From NCBI GenBank assembly GCA_947503785.1, contig CANNFB010000010.1:27554-91553 (forward strand): a DNA stretch of 64,000 nt, given 5' to 3'. Shown one piece after another: positions 26,066 through 34,082 of the stretch. Positions within the stretch are counted from its first letter, which is position 1, and every line of letters starts with the position of its first letter. Source of the stretch: an uncultured Campylobacterales bacterium. GTDB taxonomy: Bacteria > Campylobacterota > Campylobacteria > Campylobacterales > Arcobacteraceae. Made by a program: the position numbers and the translations under genes. The notes under the pieces are model-generated. The model was given only the letters and a program-made list of their open reading frames with translations, was not told the DNA's origin and made no database searches.

Positions 26066-26902
26066 TTACCCTAAATCATTAATTTGATAATACTCTTTAA
26101 CTCGACGTTCAAAGTCTTCATCACTTAATTCTTTTTTCATAGGTAAAAACTTTTTAGCTTTTTCTCCAATTGTGGCTCTTGCTTTAAAGTTTTTGTTTCC
26201 AATGATTTCTAATATCATCAAAGCTACTTCTTTTGGATCATTTCCTTTGTTAACTTGTTCAATTATAATTGGGGCTAATTTTGATACCATTCTTTTATAA
26301 GGCGAATTGTCATCAAAAGTACTAAAGTTTGTAACTAGGTTATCTTTAGCAAATTGCGTATTAAAAAAACCTGGCATTATTGAATGAACTCTTATATTAA
26401 ATGGTGCTAGTTCATATCTTAGTGAATCAGTAACCCCTTCAACAGCGTATTTACTTGAGTTATATAAAGTAAGAAGAGGAAGACCAATCTTTCCTAAAAA
26501 AGAAGAAATATTTATAATAATACCACTATTTTGTTCTCTCATGAGGGGAATTACTTCTTTTGTTAATCTAAGAAGTCCAAACACATTTATATTATATTGA
26601 TTAAACATCTCTTCTTCATCTAAGTCTTCAACCGTTGAAACTAATCCATATCCTGCATTGTTTATTAAAATATCAATACTATTATATTCTTTTTTGATTG
26701 TTTCGATTACAAGCTTTATATTTGAAGACTTTGTTATATCAAGATTTATTGGAATTAATTCTGTAGTTTTAATATCATTTAGCTTTTCAGGTGTTCTTGA
26801 ACCTGCATAAACAATAAAGCCATTCTGACTTAATAAAATAGCAGTTTGTCTACCCATACCAGAACTTGCACCGCTTATTAAAACTACTTTTTTACTATTC
26901 AT
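26066..26902 (-). CDS. Short-chain dehydrogenase/reductase, paralogue of the SDR at 24369
   Basis: A 278-residue SDR with SGASSGMGRQTA (cofactor loop), NNAGYG, and the catalytic YNSSK. By eye roughly half of its residues match the other SDR in this cluster, including long shared stretches such as SKYAVEGVTDSLRYELAPFN against SKYAVEGIVDSLRFEVAPFN, and the C-terminal KKELSDEDFE. A local gene duplication is likely. It is the first gene of the SDR-AraC-SDR group. The substrate is unknown. Confidence 0.88.
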   Translation of the reverse strand: MNSKKVVLISGASSGMGRQTAILLSQNGFIVYAGSRTPEKLNDIKTTELIPINLDITKSSNIKLVIETIKKEYNSIDILINNAGYGLVSTVEDLDEEEMFNQYNINVFGLLRLTKEVIPLMREQNSGIIINISSFLGKIGLPLLTLYNSSKYAVEGVTDSLRYELAPFNIRVHSIMPGFFNTQFAKDNLVTNFSTFDDNSPYKRMVSKLAPIIIEQVNKGNDPKEVALMILEIIGNKNFKARATIGEKAKKFLPMKKELSDEDFERRVKEYYQINDLG

Positions 26903-26988
26903 TTTTAAACCTATTATTTTAATATAATTAATAGTATCAAAAAATAAAAGAATAAAAATTGTGAAGAATCAAGTTTTTATTTTGTACT

Positions 26989-27462
26989 TTACAGTACAAA
27001 TAAAAATATATAAATACAAACTCCCATATATGAGCTAATTGTTAAAGAAAGAAAAATAGCTTTTCCTATCTTTTTATGTTTAGTACTTTGAATAGTTTTA
27101 AACTTGTCTTTTTTATATGCTTTAAAAGAAGTAATAAAAAGATATATCCATCCTGAAATAGATGCAATTGCAATAATTATGTGAATGATTAAAAATATAA
27201 GCATAAAAGTATATGAAATATTTGTATCTTTAGAATACTCCAAAAATCCACCAGAAACTCGAATTCCAATTTCAAATATAATGACAACTAAAAGTGTTAC
27301 AAATAAAAGAAGTGCTTGAGAGGAAAAATGTTTTTTAAAATCTTTTTTTACTGCATAATAAATACTAAGAGCTAAAAAAAATGGAAGTAACCCAAAATAA
27401 ATTGTAACTAAATCCATATACATAGGAGCTCTTGTTCCTAAAAAACCTATTTGTGAAAACAA
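26989..27462 (-). CDS. DUF420-like membrane protein
   Basis: A 157-residue protein with four or five hydrophobic helices and few charged residues between them. The layout and the YMDLVTIYFGLLPFFLALSI opening resemble DUF420-type proteins, some of which are linked to cytochrome oxidase assembly in other bacteria; I cannot confirm that role here. It starts four bases after the stop of the DUF3817 gene, so the two share a transcript. Confidence 0.55.
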   Translation of the reverse strand: MFSQIGFLGTRAPMYMDLVTIYFGLLPFFLALSIYYAVKKDFKKHFSSQALLLFVTLLVVIIFEIGIRVSGGFLEYSKDTNISYTFMLIFLIIHIIIAIASISGWIYLFITSFKAYKKDKFKTIQSTKHKKIGKAIFLSLTISSYMGVCIYIFLFVL

Positions 27463-27466
27463 AATA

Positions 27467-27763
27467 TTAATCTTTTGTTTGTTTTTTTATTGCATTCTCA
27501 ATAATTATAAAACCAAAAGGTATAAGAGAATATACAAACAATTGGAAACCTAAACCTTTATCCCATTTACATTTGCTCATAACATGAAAAAGAGCCATAC
27601 AAAATAATATAAATAATACACCATGTCCCATTCCAACGATTTTTACTGGATATGGATTGTCCCCTAAGTATTTTATAGGCATAGCTACAAATACTAATAA
27701 TAAATATGAAAGACCTTCAATTATTGAAATAAATCTGAATCTTCCAAATGCTGTTTTTAACAT
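27467..27763 (-). CDS. DUF3817 small membrane protein
   Basis: A 98-residue protein with three membrane helices. The sequence RFRFISIIEGLSYLLLVFVA, followed by MPIKYLG and VGMGHGVLFILFC, is the DUF3817 signature. Function unknown. It is the first gene of a pair with the DUF420-like gene downstream. The ATG is preceded by AAAGGAAAA, a fair ribosome binding site on the minus strand. Confidence 0.82.
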   Translation of the reverse strand: MLKTAFGRFRFISIIEGLSYLLLVFVAMPIKYLGDNPYPVKIVGMGHGVLFILFCMALFHVMSKCKWDKGLGFQLFVYSLIPFGFIIIENAIKKQTKD

Positions 27764-27863
27764 TTTTTTTCCTTTAATTTAAAGTGTGATTATATGAAAA
27801 TATAGTTAATGATTAAATAAATACTTTGGTTTAAGTGAATACAATTACAATAAAAGGGTGAAT

Positions 27864-27941
27864 ATGAGCACAAGTAAGATTGTTTTTGTACTATTAGTAT
27901 TATATATAATAGCCGATATTGTTAAAACTTATTTCTTTTAA
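27864..27941 (+). CDS. Possible 25-residue single-helix membrane protein
   Basis: A short frame encodes MSTSKIVFVLLVLYIIADIV then KTYFF. Nearly the whole product is one hydrophobic helix flanked by lysines. AAGGGTG (27854-27860) sits three bases before the ATG. Its TAA falls on the first bases of a strong stem-loop (27940-27966) that would terminate its transcript. These three signs make it more than a chance frame, but conservation has not been tested. Confidence 0.45.
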   Translation: MSTSKIVFVLLVLYIIADIVKTYFF

Positions 27942-27966
27942 AAAAGAAGAACTAGTCTTCTTTTTT
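27940..27966. terminator. Bidirectional rho-independent terminator
   Basis: AAAAAAGAAGA, a five-base loop, then TCTTCTTTTTT form a perfect 11-bp stem with A and T runs on each side. It ends the 25-residue frame on the plus strand and overlaps the last codons of the DUF2892 gene on the minus strand. Confidence 0.75.
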
Positions 27967-28149
27967 ATTTAAGTCACATTGTTTTGAAATAATACAAGCA
28001 GGACAAAAATTTGTAAGTCCAGCTATTAATGGTATTACACCTAAATAAAACCATGGATTACTAGTAAAGTAGCCAATAGCAATTAATATAAGACCTAATA
28101 CAATTCTAAATGGTCTACATATCATTCTCATTTTTTCAAATTTATTCAT
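27952..28149 (-). CDS. DUF2892 (YgaP-like) small membrane protein
   Basis: A 65-residue protein with an MRMICRPFRIVLGLILIAIG opening and two hydrophobic helices separated by NPWFYLG, then NFCPACIISKQC. This is the DUF2892 pattern, found alone or attached to rhodanese domains as in YgaP. The CPAC pair could bind metal or form a disulfide. Function unknown. Its end overlaps a bidirectional terminator. Confidence 0.8.
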   Translation of the reverse strand: MNKFEKMRMICRPFRIVLGLILIAIGYFTSNPWFYLGVIPLIAGLTNFCPACIISKQCDLNKKED

Positions 28150-28262
28150 AAGTTTTCCTTATCTTATTTTTTATATTTTCATAATTATATCTTATGAAAC
28201 TTATATTATTGTAAAAGTGTAAAATATTGATTTGAATTAAGAGTTCTAAGCTTAATAAATGA

Positions 28263-28268
28263 TATAAT
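28263..28268 (+). promoter_or_regulatory. -10 box for the ClC gene
   Basis: GATATAATG carries TATAAT 33 bases before the ClC start codon, with no clear -35 box. Confidence 0.5.
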
Positions 28269-28301
28269 GTAGGAATTAATATAAAAACCTAAAGTTTATC
28301 T

Positions 28302-29705
28302 ATGAAAAAACATTTTCTCGAACAATCAATTATCTTCTTTTCTGTAAGTAAATGGCTTATAATATCGACAATTATAGGAATAACAATAGGCTGTGTTGTA
28401 ACCTTTTTTGTAAACATTCTAGAATATGCAGAAGATTCTCGTGACCTACTTGGATTCAAGTACTATTATCTACTTCCTTTTGCCTTGGTTTTTACAGTAT
28501 GGCTTACTAAAACTTTTGCACCAAATGCAAAAGGTCATGGTACTGAAAAAGTAATTGAAGCAATTCATAAAAAACATGGAAAAATTGATATCCTAGTAAT
28601 GCCTGTAAAGCTTATTGCAACTGTTATTACTATTTTTGCAGGTGGATCTGTAGGAAAAGAAGGACCAGCAGCGCAAATAGGTGCAGGTGCTGCATCTTTC
28701 ATTGCTGATTTATTTAGGTTTTCAAAAGAGCATAGAAAAAAGATTGTAATTTGTGGAATTTCTGCAGGGTTCGCTGCTGTATTTGGTACACCAATCTCTG
28801 GAGCTATCTTTGGGGTTGAGGTTTTAATTGTTGGAATTATCATGTATGATGTTTTACTTCCTTCTTTTATCGCTGGATTTGCTGCATTTACAACTGCACA
28901 ATTTTTAGGTTTAAACTATACATATTTTGATATGAGGTTTTCGCAAGCAATACCTTTAGAACTTACTTTAATAGGACAAGTTGTACTTGCTGGTTTATTT
29001 TTTGGAATTATTGCAGACTTTTTTATTACATTTTTAAAAAGCTCTGAAAAGTCAATCAAATCAATTAAAATGAATGTTTATTTAAAAGCTTTTTTAGGTG
29101 GATCTTTATTAGTTGGTTTATCATTTATTTTTGGAGATGCATACTTTGGTTTAGGACTTGAAATGGTTAATGATAGTTTCTTCTCTGATCAAAGTCTTTC
29201 AGCTGAAATCCCATGGTATGCTTTTCTTTTAAAAACTATATTTACTTCTGTAACTTTAGGTGCTGGTGGAAGTGGTGGAGTTTTAACACCTCTATTTTTT
29301 GTAGGTGCAACTAGTGGAAATCTTTTTGGTACTTTAATGGGTGATCACATTGCTTTCTTCTCTGCTATTGGATTTGTAAGTTTACTTGCAGGTGCTACAA
29401 ATGCTCCAATTGCTGCAATTATTATGGCAGTTGAGTTATTTGGTTTAGAAATTGCTCCTTATGCTGCTGTATCTGTTGTAATCACTTTCTTAATTACAGG
29501 ACATAGAAGTGTTTTCCCATCACAAATACTAAATATGAAAAAAAGTGAAATGCTTGATATTAGTATGGGTGAGGATATAGACCACTCTTCTATTGATGTA
29601 AGAGCTCAAGATAAACAAAAATTTAAAGACCTAAAACAAAGACTTAGAGCTAAGAATAAAATTGCTCATAGAAGAGTTCATAAAGATAAAGAAGATGAAA
29701 GCTAA
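28302..29705 (+). CDS. ClC-family chloride channel/transporter
   Basis: A 467-residue polytopic membrane protein of the ClC family. The anion-pathway motifs are present: GGSVGKEGPAAQIG with the gating glutamate, and GAGGSGGVLTPLFFVGA. The C-terminal tail of about 50 residues is charged and carries no CBS domain. Bacterial members are either Cl-/H+ exchangers or channels; the sequence alone does not settle which. It is convergent with the MFS gene, only three bases apart, and has its own TATAAT box. Confidence 0.92.
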   Translation: MKKHFLEQSIIFFSVSKWLIISTIIGITIGCVVTFFVNILEYAEDSRDLLGFKYYYLLPFALVFTVWLTKTFAPNAKGHGTEKVIEAIHKKHGKIDILVMPVKLIATVITIFAGGSVGKEGPAAQIGAGAASFIADLFRFSKEHRKKIVICGISAGFAAVFGTPISGAIFGVEVLIVGIIMYDVLLPSFIAGFAAFTTAQFLGLNYTYFDMRFSQAIPLELTLIGQVVLAGLFFGIIADFFITFLKSSEKSIKSIKMNVYLKAFLGGSLLVGLSFIFGDAYFGLGLEMVNDSFFSDQSLSAEIPWYAFLLKTIFTSVTLGAGGSGGVLTPLFFVGATSGNLFGTLMGDHIAFFSAIGFVSLLAGATNAPIAAIIMAVELFGLEIAPYAAVSVVITFLITGHRSVFPSQILNMKKSEMLDISMGEDIDHSSIDVRAQDKQKFKDLKQRLRAKNKIAHRRVHKDKEDES

Positions 29706-29708
29706 AGT

Positions 29709-30857
29709 CTAATTAATCGAATTTATTTTTATATATGCCAAGCTAAATCCTACAATAAGTAATAAAGAAATACCAATAGTAAAAAAGAAACTTTGAACAC
29801 CAAGATAGCTTACAAGTGGATGAAAAATGATAGGTGAACTAAACTGTCCAAAGAAAATAGCGGAAGTAAAATATCCAGATGTTTTAACTCTTTTTTTAAT
29901 ACTAGTTTTACTTAACATCCAAGCTGTTATATTCGTCATCATTAAGCCTCCACCAAAACCTAATATTGGACTTGTAATATAAAATAGATAAGTATTATTT
30001 ACAAGACCAACTCCTGCAAAACCAATAGCAATAATAAACAATCCAATTAAATAGATAGTAGAGTATGAGAATTTATTTTTTATTTTAGCAAAGGTAATAG
30101 CACCAAAAGCATTAGATACAAAAGCAATTGCAATGATACTTCCTGCAAAACTACCACTAGCTCCAAATTTTTCTATAAGTAAAAAAGGTATTTGAGTTGG
30201 TAAGATAAAGAAAATAAGCATATAGAAAAATGCAAGGAAATAGATAAAATACATATTTGAATCTACTTCAATTTCATCATTATTTTCACTTGTTACTATT
30301 ACTTCTTTGATTTGAGTCATTACAAAAGGTAAAAGTATAAATCCAATTAGATAAATAGCAAAAGAATAACGCCAATTAATATCAGATAAAAACCCTCCAC
30401 CTATTACAAAGACTACACCACCTAAAGCCATAAAAGCACTTTGATATCCCATAAATGTATGTCTATCTTGTTCTTTAAAATAATCACCAATAAGAGAAGT
30501 TGATACAATCATTAAAGTAGCAACTGATATACCAAAAATAGCACGAGAGAAAAGAAGCATTTCAAGTGTTTGTAAATATAAACCAGCACTTCCAGAAATA
30601 GAGAAAACAATAAGTGCAATAATCACTGCTCTTTTTTTTCCATACTTAAATATGATATGACCTAAAATAGGAGCAAGTAGGGCAATCACAAATGAGGGTA
30701 GCGTAAGCATAAGCCTTGCGTAAAATTCTATATTTTGTATATTTGTAAAGTGATCTTTTAGATGAGGTAAAGCTGTTACTATTGCCACGTTTGACATACT
30801 TGTTGTCATGGCAAGAAGTAAAAGTGTAAGTATTGTAAGTTTTTTAATGTGTTTCAT
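29709..30857 (-). CDS. Major facilitator superfamily transporter
   Basis: A 382-residue protein with about 12 hydrophobic helices. The loop between helices 2 and 3 reads GHIIFKYGKKRAVIIA, a form of the MFS GxxxDRxGRR motif, and helix 4 contains FSRAIFGISVA. The overall form suggests a drug/metabolite exporter (DHA1-like), but the substrate cannot be inferred. It is transcribed from a promoter near 30880 and convergent with the ClC gene. Confidence 0.85.
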   Translation of the reverse strand: MKHIKKLTILTLLLLAMTTSMSNVAIVTALPHLKDHFTNIQNIEFYARLMLTLPSFVIALLAPILGHIIFKYGKKRAVIIALIVFSISGSAGLYLQTLEMLLFSRAIFGISVATLMIVSTSLIGDYFKEQDRHTFMGYQSAFMALGGVVFVIGGGFLSDINWRYSFAIYLIGFILLPFVMTQIKEVIVTSENNDEIEVDSNMYFIYFLAFFYMLIFFILPTQIPFLLIEKFGASGSFAGSIIAIAFVSNAFGAITFAKIKNKFSYSTIYLIGLFIIAIGFAGVGLVNNTYLFYITSPILGFGGGLMMTNITAWMLSKTSIKKRVKTSGYFTSAIFFGQFSSPIIFHPLVSYLGVQSFFFTIGISLLLIVGFSLAYIKINSIN

Positions 30858-30902
30858 TTTTGGAGTATATTAAATGATTGCTAATTTAAACCTTTGACTT
30901 TA

Positions 30903-31493
30903 TTAGTCAAAGATTTTTTTGTAAATATGACAATAAGGAGTTTTTCCAGTTCTTAGGTAATAGTTCTGGTGATAACCCTCAGCTACATAAAAAGGCGAAT
31001 GAGGTTTAAGTGTAGTTGCCACATCATAACCTTTTGTTTCAAGAATATTAATCAAACTTTCTGTAGTTTTTTTCTCTTCTTCATTTCCATAAAATACTAC
31101 TGAAAGGTATTGACTTCCTATATCTGGACCTTGACCATCTTTTTGAGTTGGGTCGTGTATCTCAAAAAATAGTTTTGTTAAACTCTCATAAGATATTTCA
31201 TCAGGATTATATATAACTTCTACGGCTTCAACATGACCTGTATCACCTTTTATCACACCATAATAACTAGGGTTTTCTACCGTTCCACCCATATATCCAC
31301 TGATTACATCTTTTACACCTTTTTGTTTTTCAAATAAGTGCTCAACTCCCCAAAAACATCCACCTGCAAAATAAGCTTTTTTAGTATTTGTATAATCAAT
31401 GTTTTTATCTTTAGGAACTACAATCTCTTTGCTAAAGTTTGTAGAGATAAAAGCTAATAATCCAACCGCTAGTATTACAATATATTTGTTCAT
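30903..31493 (-). CDS. msrA: Exported peptide-methionine (S)-S-oxide reductase MsrA
   Basis: A 196-residue MsrA that reduces methionine-S-sulfoxide in oxidised proteins. The catalytic GCFWG is present (AYFAGGCFWGVEHLFEKQ), along with GHVEAVEVIYNP and GSQYLSVVFY; a likely resolving cysteine is near the C-terminus (TPYCHIYKK). The N-terminal MNKYIVILAVGLLAFIS is a signal peptide or anchor, so it probably acts in the periplasm. Full length for the family. It appears monocistronic. Confidence 0.94.
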   Translation of the reverse strand: MNKYIVILAVGLLAFISTNFSKEIVVPKDKNIDYTNTKKAYFAGGCFWGVEHLFEKQKGVKDVISGYMGGTVENPSYYGVIKGDTGHVEAVEVIYNPDEISYESLTKLFFEIHDPTQKDGQGPDIGSQYLSVVFYGNEEEKKTTESLINILETKGYDVATTLKPHSPFYVAEGYHQNYYLRTGKTPYCHIYKKIFD

Positions 31494-31697
31494 AATTTAT
31501 CCTTTTAATTGTTTTATTATATATCAATTGTGTGTAGGGAGTGTTTAATTAAAATAAGTTATTTTCAGATAAAATAATTAAATGAATTATAAGTATAAAA
31601 ACAGTTTTTTAAGTGCACATAAAGTGAATATGAGTTATTATTTTATTTACACACCTCTTCCACCTCTCTATGAAGTGCCAACGAAGGGGTTTTCTTT

Positions 31698-32680
31698 ATG
31701 ACTAACTTGCAAGAAAAACTTCAAAATATAAAAAATCAAGAAAATTCTTATTCTAAAGTACATAAAACTTTTGATGAACAAATAAATATTTTAAAACAAA
31801 GAAAATTAATTATTCCAAATAATTATTTTGCTTTATCAAAACTACAACGAATAAACTATTATAGACTTAGTGCATATTTTTTGCCATTTCAACATAATAA
31901 AGATGGAGATAAAAAAGATGACTTCCTTGATTCTAGTTCTTTTGAGGATATTATTCAATTGTATTATTTTGATAGTGAATTAAGAAAGATAATATTTGAA
32001 GCAATAGAAAGTATTGAAATTTACTTTAGAACACAAATAACTTATAGTCATGCTTTAAGATACGAACCTTTTGGTTATTTAGAAAAAGAAAACTTTGAAA
32101 CTTCAGAAGATTTTTTTAATATAGTAATGTCAAACCTAAAAGATGAAACAAAAAGATCTCAAGAGATATTTATTAAACACTTTAAAGATACTTATCAAAC
32201 TTCAGATTTACCATTATGGGCAGTTGTTGAAGTAGTTTCTTTTGGAACAATATCAAAGTTATATGCTATTTTAAAAACGGAAGAACAAAAAGAAGTTATC
32301 TTAAAATTAAAAGATATTAATAATAATGTCTTTAAAAACTGGCTTCATGGCTTATCTGTTGTAAGAAATATATGTGCACATCATAGTAGGTTATGGAATA
32401 AAACATTAGGTGTAAAGTTTGAAATACCAAGAAGACTAGATGCTTTCAAAAGTATTAAAAAACTATAGAATCAAATGGTGAAGATAAAGATATAAAACTT
32501 AATGATAAAGTATTTTTTGTACTAAGTGTTATCGAATATATTCTTACAAGTATTGGTGAAGATGAAATAGAATTTAAAGGTAAAATAAAAAGTTTAATAA
32601 AAAAATATCCAAAAGTAAAACTAGAAAGTATGGGTTTTGTTGAAAATTGGGAAAATAATCCTATCTGGGATGATAGTTAG
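31698..32680 (+). pseudogene. Abi-family (AbiD/AbiF, Abi_2) abortive-infection gene, frameshifted
   Basis: The first frame (31698-32468, 256 residues) carries the Abi_2 domain: KTFDEQINILKQRKLIIPN, NYYRLSAYFLPF, ESIEIYFRTQITY and VVRNICAHHSRLWNKTLG. It stops at TAG 32466-32468, just after a run of six A's (32457-32462). In the -1 frame the sequence continues ESNGEDKDIKLNDKVFFVLS to MGFVENWENNPIW and stops at 32680, which is the expected Abi_2 C-terminus. One missing A in the run would explain the break. It may be an inactivating mutation, a phase-variable tract or a sequencing error. Abi proteins of this family are tied to phage defence, and the HEPN-like histidines are intact in the first part. 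Confidence 0.75.
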
Positions 32681-32689
32681 TACTTCTAA

Positions 32690-33322
32690 TTAGAGATTTT
32701 TTAAAATCTCTATTTGTTCTTCTTTAGAATAATTAAACCTAAACTCACACTCTTTTAAATAGTAAAAGAAATGCTCCTCTTTTACTCCCTTATATTTTTT
32801 TAGATTCTCTTCAAGTAATATCCAAAATTCATGTAGTTTTGTTTGATGTGATTGTTTTGAGTGTAGCTTGTGCCATTTTAAATATTTTTCAAAACTATCA
32901 TTTTCACTAAGTGTTTTCTGTATTAGTTTTGGCATTAGAAGTGTATATACTTTTTCGTTTGAATAAAAAGCCATAATGTTGATTGCTTCATAAAGTGATT
33001 TTTTCTTTTTGTTTTTTTGTCTTTGATTAAAATAGTAGTATTCTTCGTATTCACTATTGTCTTTTATGCTTTTGTTGTACTCTTCTTCAAGATATATAGC
33101 TATTTTATATCTATACTCATCATATCTATCTTTAATGGTTCTATAGTTTAATCTTAATTCTTTTGAGCTTTCAAGTGCAGTGAGGTTTTTTATAAAGGTA
33201 TCTTTTATCTCTTGCTCTTTTCTAAGCTTCTTTAATGAATATTTCTTTGCACATTGTTTGCACTTTATATACTCATTTTGTAATTTATAAAAAGTTGTAT
33301 TGTTACAATTTTGACATTTCAT
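32690..33322 (-). CDS. ISXO2/IS1595-like transposase relative without catalytic residues
   Basis: A 210-residue protein. Its N-terminus is a zinc ribbon (CQNC near residue 3, CKQC near residue 21). Its C-terminus (LHEFWILLEENLKKYKGV, then YYLKECEFRFNY) matches the end of ISXO2-type transposases, where LKECEFRFN is a hallmark. In the middle, where active enzymes read EVDESYFG, this one reads EYEEYYYFN, and the other catalytic acid is not visible. It is therefore a decayed or domesticated relative. No terminal inverted repeats were found around it. It lies next to the broken Abi gene and just upstream of the nickel-permease operon, on the opposite strand. Confidence 0.6.
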   Translation of the reverse strand: MKCQNCNNTTFYKLQNEYIKCKQCAKKYSLKKLRKEQEIKDTFIKNLTALESSKELRLNYRTIKDRYDEYRYKIAIYLEEEYNKSIKDNSEYEEYYYFNQRQKNKKKKSLYEAINIMAFYSNEKVYTLLMPKLIQKTLSENDSFEKYLKWHKLHSKQSHQTKLHEFWILLEENLKKYKGVKEEHFFYYLKECEFRFNYSKEEQIEILKNL

Positions 33323-33391
33323 GTTCTAAATATACATAAGAGTAAATAAAAATTAGTTTAACTTTATACTTTTTATATATACTCTTAACAT

Positions 33392-33406
33392 TGAATACTC
33401 ATTCAT
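33392..33406. promoter_or_regulatory. Operator-like palindrome before the nickel permease/hyp operon
   Basis: TGAATACTCATTCAT is identical to the core of site 2 before hydA (7216-7230). It contains TGAAT/ATTCA arms with a four-base centre and directly abuts the AAGGTG ribosome binding site (33407-33412), so a bound protein would block expression of the operon. Confidence 0.6.
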
Positions 33407-33418
33407 AAGGTGAATAAT

Positions 33419-34066
33419 ATGGAATCTTTGGGATTACTTTTAATTTTTTGGTATGGAATATTACATGCATTTGGTGCAGATCATTTAACTGCAATTGCAG
33501 ATTTTTCTATTGGAAAGAATAAAAGAAAAACTATGCTAATTACTACAATGTTTGCAATAGGGCATGGTATATCACTATTTATTTTTGCAAAATTGTTAGA
33601 AACTTATACTTTATCAGCTGATATTTTAGCTTACGGTGATGTTATTTCTGCTGTAGTTATTTTAGGAATGGGTATATATTTACTATTTTTAGTATTTACA
33701 AATAGAATAAATTTAAACAAACATATTCATGAAGGTGTTGAACATATTCATATTTATTTTGGACGTGAGCATTCTCATTCAAAATCAAATAAAGATGTAA
33801 CATCAGCTTTTACAATAGGAACACTTATGGGAATAGGTGGAGTTAGAGGTATGTTAGTAACTCTAGGAATGGTTGAGAGTTCGAGTATAGATTTTACAAT
33901 GGTCTTAGCTTTTACTCTTGGAGTAATGTTGATATTTATAGGATTTGGTTCTTTTATTTTATATATAAATAAGAACCTTTTAAACTCAAAACAAAATATA
34001 AGAAGAGTATTTACTACAGCTGGAATTATTTCAGTACTTGTAGGAACAAATATTTTACTTGGATAA
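33419..34066 (+). CDS. NicO-type nickel permease heading the hyp operon
   Basis: A 215-residue membrane protein. Its first helix contains HAFGADHLTAIAD, a form of the His-x4-Asp-His motif of nickel/cobalt permeases. A cytoplasmic or periplasmic loop near residues 100-125 is histidine-rich (HIHEGVEHIHIYFGREHSHS), fitting metal capture. Five or six helices follow the NicO/UreH layout. ATG 33419 has AAGGTG seven bases upstream; a GTG at 33410 is less likely because it overlaps that site. Being first in the hyp operon, it most likely supplies nickel for the hydrogenases. Cobalt transport cannot be excluded. Confidence 0.8.
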   Translation: MESLGLLLIFWYGILHAFGADHLTAIADFSIGKNKRKTMLITTMFAIGHGISLFIFAKLLETYTLSADILAYGDVISAVVILGMGIYLLFLVFTNRINLNKHIHEGVEHIHIYFGREHSHSKSNKDVTSAFTIGTLMGIGGVRGMLVTLGMVESSSIDFTMVLAFTLGVMLIFIGFGSFILYINKNLLNSKQNIRRVFTTAGIISVLVGTNILLG

Positions 34067-34082
34067 TACAAAGGATTATTAA

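Noticed and set aside
32457..32470. Programmed -1 ribosomal frameshift in the Abi gene
   Set aside because: The heptamer in frame reads T AAA AAA, which does not fit the X XXY YYZ rule for two-tRNA slippage, and no downstream stem-loop is evident. A simple deletion in the A run is more likely, though transcript slippage is not excluded.
31494..33322. Mobile element or defence island boundaries around the Abi and transposase-like genes
   Set aside because: No tRNA, direct repeats, terminal inverted repeats or integrase were visible; two genes are not enough to call an island.
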